Shown: piece by piece, positions 20,372-22,434 of the stretch
Numbering within the stretch: position 1 is the stretch's first letter
How the letters are laid out: the number at the start of each line of letters is the position of its first letter
DNA from: DASPPF01 sp032906705
GTDB taxonomy: Archaea > Thermoproteota > Nitrososphaeria > Nitrososphaerales > Gagatemarchaeaceae
Assembly (NCBI GenBank): GCA_032906705.1
Contig: JAJTZC010000019.1
Location: forward strand, 1-22,434
Direction of reading: 5' to 3'
DNA: 22,434 nt
Made by a program: the position numbers and the translations under genes
Notes under the pieces: generated by a model
The model's database searches: none
Told to the model about the DNA's origin: nothing
The model's input: the letters and a program-made list of their open reading frames with translations, nothing else

Positions 20372-21022
20372 ATGGCCAATGTCCCGCTCGCTTTCAAGCT
20401 GAGGAGAAGAGAGCACAGGGCTCTTGCAGCCGCCCAGGACCTGGTCGTCCTCGAGCTCTACGGAGCGTTCCCGAGGGCCGTCCTGCACGGGGGAACGGCG
20501 ATATGGCGATGCTACAAGGGCAGTAGGTTCTCCGAGGACCTGGACGTCTATCTTCCGCAGTCAGCCAGGAAGGCGGTGGATTCCTTTCTCGAAGGCCTCA
20601 AGCGCAGGGGCCTCGCACGGCAGAAGTTCAAGGAGACCGAGAACGCGATGTTCGGGAAGTTCACCTTCGGCGGTTTCCCAGTTCGGGTCGAGGCCCTCTT
20701 CAAGGACACGAAGAGCTACACCGTGAGGCCCTTCGAGATGACCGACGGTACCTTCATCACCGCGAACGTGCTAGAGCCCTCTGAGCTGATTCTCGAGAAG
20801 ACCTCCGCCTACGCGGACAGGAGGAAGGTGAGAGACCTCTACGACATTTTCTATCTCACCCACCTTACCGACAGGAGCGGCAATATGGCGAGGGAGGTCA
20901 GGAAGCTTCTCGCGAACTTCAAGCCTCCCCAAGACCCGAGCGTTCTAAGGACCCTGATCATAGCCGGAAGCGTTCCGACCGTTCGATCGATGCTGGAGGA
21001 GCTCGAGAGATGGGCAAGGTAG
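20372..21022 (+). CDS. AbiEii-like nucleotidyltransferase toxin
   Basis: A 216-aa member of the AbiEii/AbiGii toxin-like nucleotidyltransferase group (DUF1814-type). Characterised relatives (e.g. MenT, AbiEii) transfer nucleotides, and MenT3 acts on tRNA acceptor ends. Motifs are LHGGTAIWRCYKG (GGTA 40-43) and RFSEDLDVY (52-60; D56 and D58 bind metal). The C-terminal helix EPSELILEKTSAYADRRKVRDLYDIFYL is characteristic of the family. ATG 20372 is chosen over TTG 20366 because it lies about 25 bases from the TATA box. It overlaps the downstream antitoxin-like gene by 13 bases and so comes first in the operon, opposite to classical abiEi-abiEii. Confidence 0.85.
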   Translation: MANVPLAFKLRRREHRALAAAQDLVVLELYGAFPRAVLHGGTAIWRCYKGSRFSEDLDVYLPQSARKAVDSFLEGLKRRGLARQKFKETENAMFGKFTFGGFPVRVEALFKDTKSYTVRPFEMTDGTFITANVLEPSELILEKTSAYADRRKVRDLYDIFYLTHLTDRSGNMAREVRKLLANFKPPQDPSVLRTLIIAGSVPTVRSMLEELERWAR

Positions 21023-21585
21023 TGCACCTCGCAGCTGTGAGAGAGTTCATCGCGAAGACCCCGGTCTTCAGAGCGAGGGACGTTGAGCTCATGGTGAAGG
21101 ACAGGGCCTACACCGCGCTTCTGCTGCACAACCTGGAGCGGAAGGGCGAAGTGCAGAGGATAGTGAAGGGCTGGTACACCGCCCGCGGCGACCCCTCAGT
21201 CGCGGTCTTTGCATTCAGGCCCGCCTACTTGGGGCTTCAAGGGGCTCTCAGCATTCGCGACCTATGGGAGCAGGAGACAAACGTGGTGATAGTCACCTGC
21301 ATCTCCGTGAGGCCCGGCGTCAGGGAGATTCTAGGGAGCGACGCGATTCTTCACAGGCTAGATGCGAAGTACTTCTTCGGCGTCGACTACCTGGGCTATG
21401 GCGGCATCGCCATGCCAGTCTCGGACGTCGAGAAGACCCTGATAGACCTGGTCTACTACCGGGAGCTGCCAGGTACCGACGTGCTCAGGAAGCTGGCGAA
21501 CGAGGCGGACGAAGGCAAGCTCCGGGAGTATCTCTTACGGTATCCCCCGAGGTTCAGGTCAGCCTTCAGACGATTGATTTCCTGA
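21010..21585 (+). CDS. AbiEi-like antitoxin / transcriptional regulator
   Basis: A 191-aa protein matching the AbiEi antitoxin pattern. An N-terminal winged helix-turn-helix (about 1-55: VREFIAKTPVFRARDVELMV, LLHNLERKGEVQRIVKGWYT) is followed by the AbiEi domain (YLGLQGALSIRDLWEQETN; VSDVEKTLIDLVYYRELPG). In studied type IV systems AbiEi represses the operon and neutralises the toxin without stable contact. The ATG at 21010 lies inside the toxin gene with a good Shine-Dalgarno GGAGG at 20995-20999. The pair forms a two-gene unit. Confidence 0.83.
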   Translation: MGKVVHLAAVREFIAKTPVFRARDVELMVKDRAYTALLLHNLERKGEVQRIVKGWYTARGDPSVAVFAFRPAYLGLQGALSIRDLWEQETNVVIVTCISVRPGVREILGSDAILHRLDAKYFFGVDYLGYGGIAMPVSDVEKTLIDLVYYRELPGTDVLRKLANEADEGKLREYLLRYPPRFRSAFRRLIS

Positions 21586-21653
21586 GCCAGACGCGCCAGA
21601 CGGAGACGGTGCTATGTGGCCCAAGTCGGTGGCCGCTGCGGGGCCTGGTTATC

Positions 21654-21661
21654 CTTATTAA
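21654..21661 (+). promoter_or_regulatory. TATA promoter of the RHH-protease operon
   Basis: CTTATTAA is centred about 25 bases before the ATG at 21682, which fits a leaderless transcript. The remainder of the gap (21586-21653) is GC-rich with no obvious feature. Confidence 0.55.
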
Positions 21662-21683
21662 CGAGATTAACTTGTTTAACCAT
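21657..21683 (+). repeat. Three 9-bp direct repeats (TTAAC iterons), candidate operator
   Basis: TTAAC occurs three times at exact 9-base spacing (21658, 21667, 21676) between the TATA box and the ATG: ATTAACGAG, ATTAACTTG, TTTAACCAT. The array overlaps the end of the TATA box and the expected transcription start. It resembles short tandem operators used by ribbon-helix-helix repressors (MetJ boxes, omega heptads), and the first gene of the operon encodes an RHH protein. Confidence 0.55.
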
Positions 21684-22098
21684 GCCTATGGGAACCATAG
21701 CAGTCAAGAACGTAAACGAGACCTTGTACAGGAGGGCGAAGGCGCTCGCCTCGCTCAGGGGCGAGACCGTCGGGGAGGCAGTCAACGAAGCCCTGGCGAT
21801 GTGGCTGAGCCAGCGGACCAGGCCGGACCTGCTCGACAAGTGGGAGGAACTCGAGAAGCAGACGAAAGTCAACAACGACGCCTTCAATGGGATTCGCCAG
21901 GAGCTGATGCGCAAACACAGTCGTGAGTACGCTGTGATCATGGGAGGCAGACTGGTCGGCACGTACCGGACTCCCGATGAGGCCTATCGCGCGGCCGCGA
22001 ATCGGGAGGGGGCTCAGACGGTAGTGGCGCATCTGGTCGACGAGCCGCCCAGGGTCGTCGAACTGGGCTGGTCCCTGATGGAAGAGTTGGCGCGTTGA
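21682..22098 (+). CDS. Ribbon-helix-helix protein with C-terminal DUF5678-like domain
   Basis: A 138-aa protein. Residues about 4-43 form an RHH/VapB-like DNA-binding domain: strand GTIAVKNV, helix NETLYRRAKALASLRG, turn and helix TVGEAVNEALAMWL. A charged helix (about 46-78) links to a C-terminal unit with EYAVIMGGRLVGTYRTPDEAYRAA and AQTVVAHLVDEPPRVVELG. That unit resembles the small DUF5678-type domain often annotated beside aspartic proteases; this is from memory of the pattern, not a search. The frame is open to 21616, but ATG 21682 sits at the leaderless distance from the TATA box. The end overlaps the protease gene (TTGA). Likely role: antitoxin-like or operon regulator. Confidence 0.75.
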   Translation: MPMGTIAVKNVNETLYRRAKALASLRGETVGEAVNEALAMWLSQRTRPDLLDKWEELEKQTKVNNDAFNGIRQELMRKHSREYAVIMGGRLVGTYRTPDEAYRAAANREGAQTVVAHLVDEPPRVVELGWSLMEELAR

Positions 22099-22434
22099 CC
22101 ACGTTCGCCTACGACAGGACTGCTAGGGTTCCACTTCCGGTGATGAAGGTCGTACTGAGCGACCCGGCATCGCGAGCTTCCGCGGAGGTGAGCCCAATGG
22201 TGGACACGGGGTTCGACGGTGGTCTGCTCGTGCCCCTCGATCAGTACCTCGGGCTGGGTCTGCAGGATTTCGAGGAGCCTGGAGGCACCTTCGTCGCGCG
22301 CTCGGCTTCGGGTCTGACTGTCAGCCTGCGCTCGTCGAGGGGCATTGCCGCTGTCGGCGGTGGGCGGTTCCGGTGCAGTGTCTACACCAGTCCGCTGCTG
22401 CTTCGGCCCCTCCTCGGGAGGGAACTGCTCAGCA
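22095..22434 (+). CDS. Retropepsin-like (clan AA) aspartic protease, 5' part (runs off right edge)
   Basis: Open for 113 codons to the right edge from TTG 22095, which overlaps the upstream stop (TTGA). The catalytic motif is MVDTGFDGGLLVPL, with DTG at 37-39 followed by F and G, as in the single-domain DTGF-type clan AA proteases of archaea and bacteria (AF_0612 type). These act as homodimers, each chain giving one Asp. A second strand pair, a flap-like region (GGTFVARSASGLTV) and LLRPLLGRELLS near the edge match the family's 'LLG..lL' end, so little is missing. The substrate is unknown; the RHH/DUF5678-like partner is an obvious candidate. No signal peptide is seen. Confidence 0.8.
   Translation, partial: MTTFAYDRTARVPLPVMKVVLSDPASRASAEVSPMVDTGFDGGLLVPLDQYLGLGLQDFEEPGGTFVARSASGLTVSLRSSRGIAAVGGGRFRCSVYTSPLLLRPLLGRELLS

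Noticed and set aside
1..22434. CRISPR array, tRNA/rRNA genes, insertion sequence or att sites
   Set aside because: No regularly spaced repeats, tRNA T-loop/acceptor pairs, transposase frames or flanking inverted repeats were found on reading both strands; short att sites could still be missed by eye.

Overview
The window is archaeal chromosome. It carries archaeal/eukaryotic-type ribosomal proteins (L7Ae, S28e, L24e, S6e, S24e, S27ae), aIF5B, aIF2-gamma, RNA polymerase subunit Rpo7, Spt4 and a GTP-dependent dephospho-CoA kinase. TATA-like boxes lie about 25-30 bases ahead of many start codons, so much transcription looks leaderless. GC content is high (judged by eye) and TTG starts are very common (my calls: 12 of 31 genes). 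This fits a TACK-type archaeon, possibly a high-GC Nitrososphaeria/Thaumarchaeota or Bathyarchaeia lineage. The sequence alone does not let me settle the lineage.

Layout. 1-1325: a truncated 2-hydroxyacid dehydrogenase and an MDR-family oxidoreductase, divergent around one central TATA element. 1371-4988: a plus-strand translation block, rpl7ae-rps28e, rpl24e-ndk-infB and rps6e. 5031-7885: an Lrp/AsnC regulator, then a translationally coupled pair of an HExxH protein and a nucleotidyltransferase/Bud32-like kinase fusion. 7882-9874: a minus-strand operon rpo7-spt4-dephospho-CoA kinase-rps24e-rps27ae. 9984-11471: an orphan flippase-like membrane protein. 11477-12268: nadE. 12327-13963: eif2g followed by an Fcf1-like PIN protein. 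13991-14625: an HNH protein overlapping a small ribbon-helix-helix (RHH) protein, a likely insertion. 14666-20232: a tightly packed five-gene operon asd-hom-lysC-thrB-thrC that covers the whole route from aspartate to threonine.

20326 to the right edge is accessory. It holds an AbiE-like (type IV) toxin-antitoxin pair in toxin-first order. Next comes a second operon: an RHH protein with a C-terminal domain resembling DUF5678, coupled to a retropepsin-like aspartic protease that runs off the window. Three 9-bp-spaced TTAAC repeats sit between the TATA box and start codon of this second operon and look like an autoregulatory operator. This RHH/protease module is the best candidate for an undescribed system here. 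The nucleotidyltransferase-kinase fusion next to rps27ae and the HNH-RHH cassette follow.

No stretch longer than about 160 bases lacks a gene or promoter. I found no tRNA, rRNA, CRISPR array or insertion sequence.
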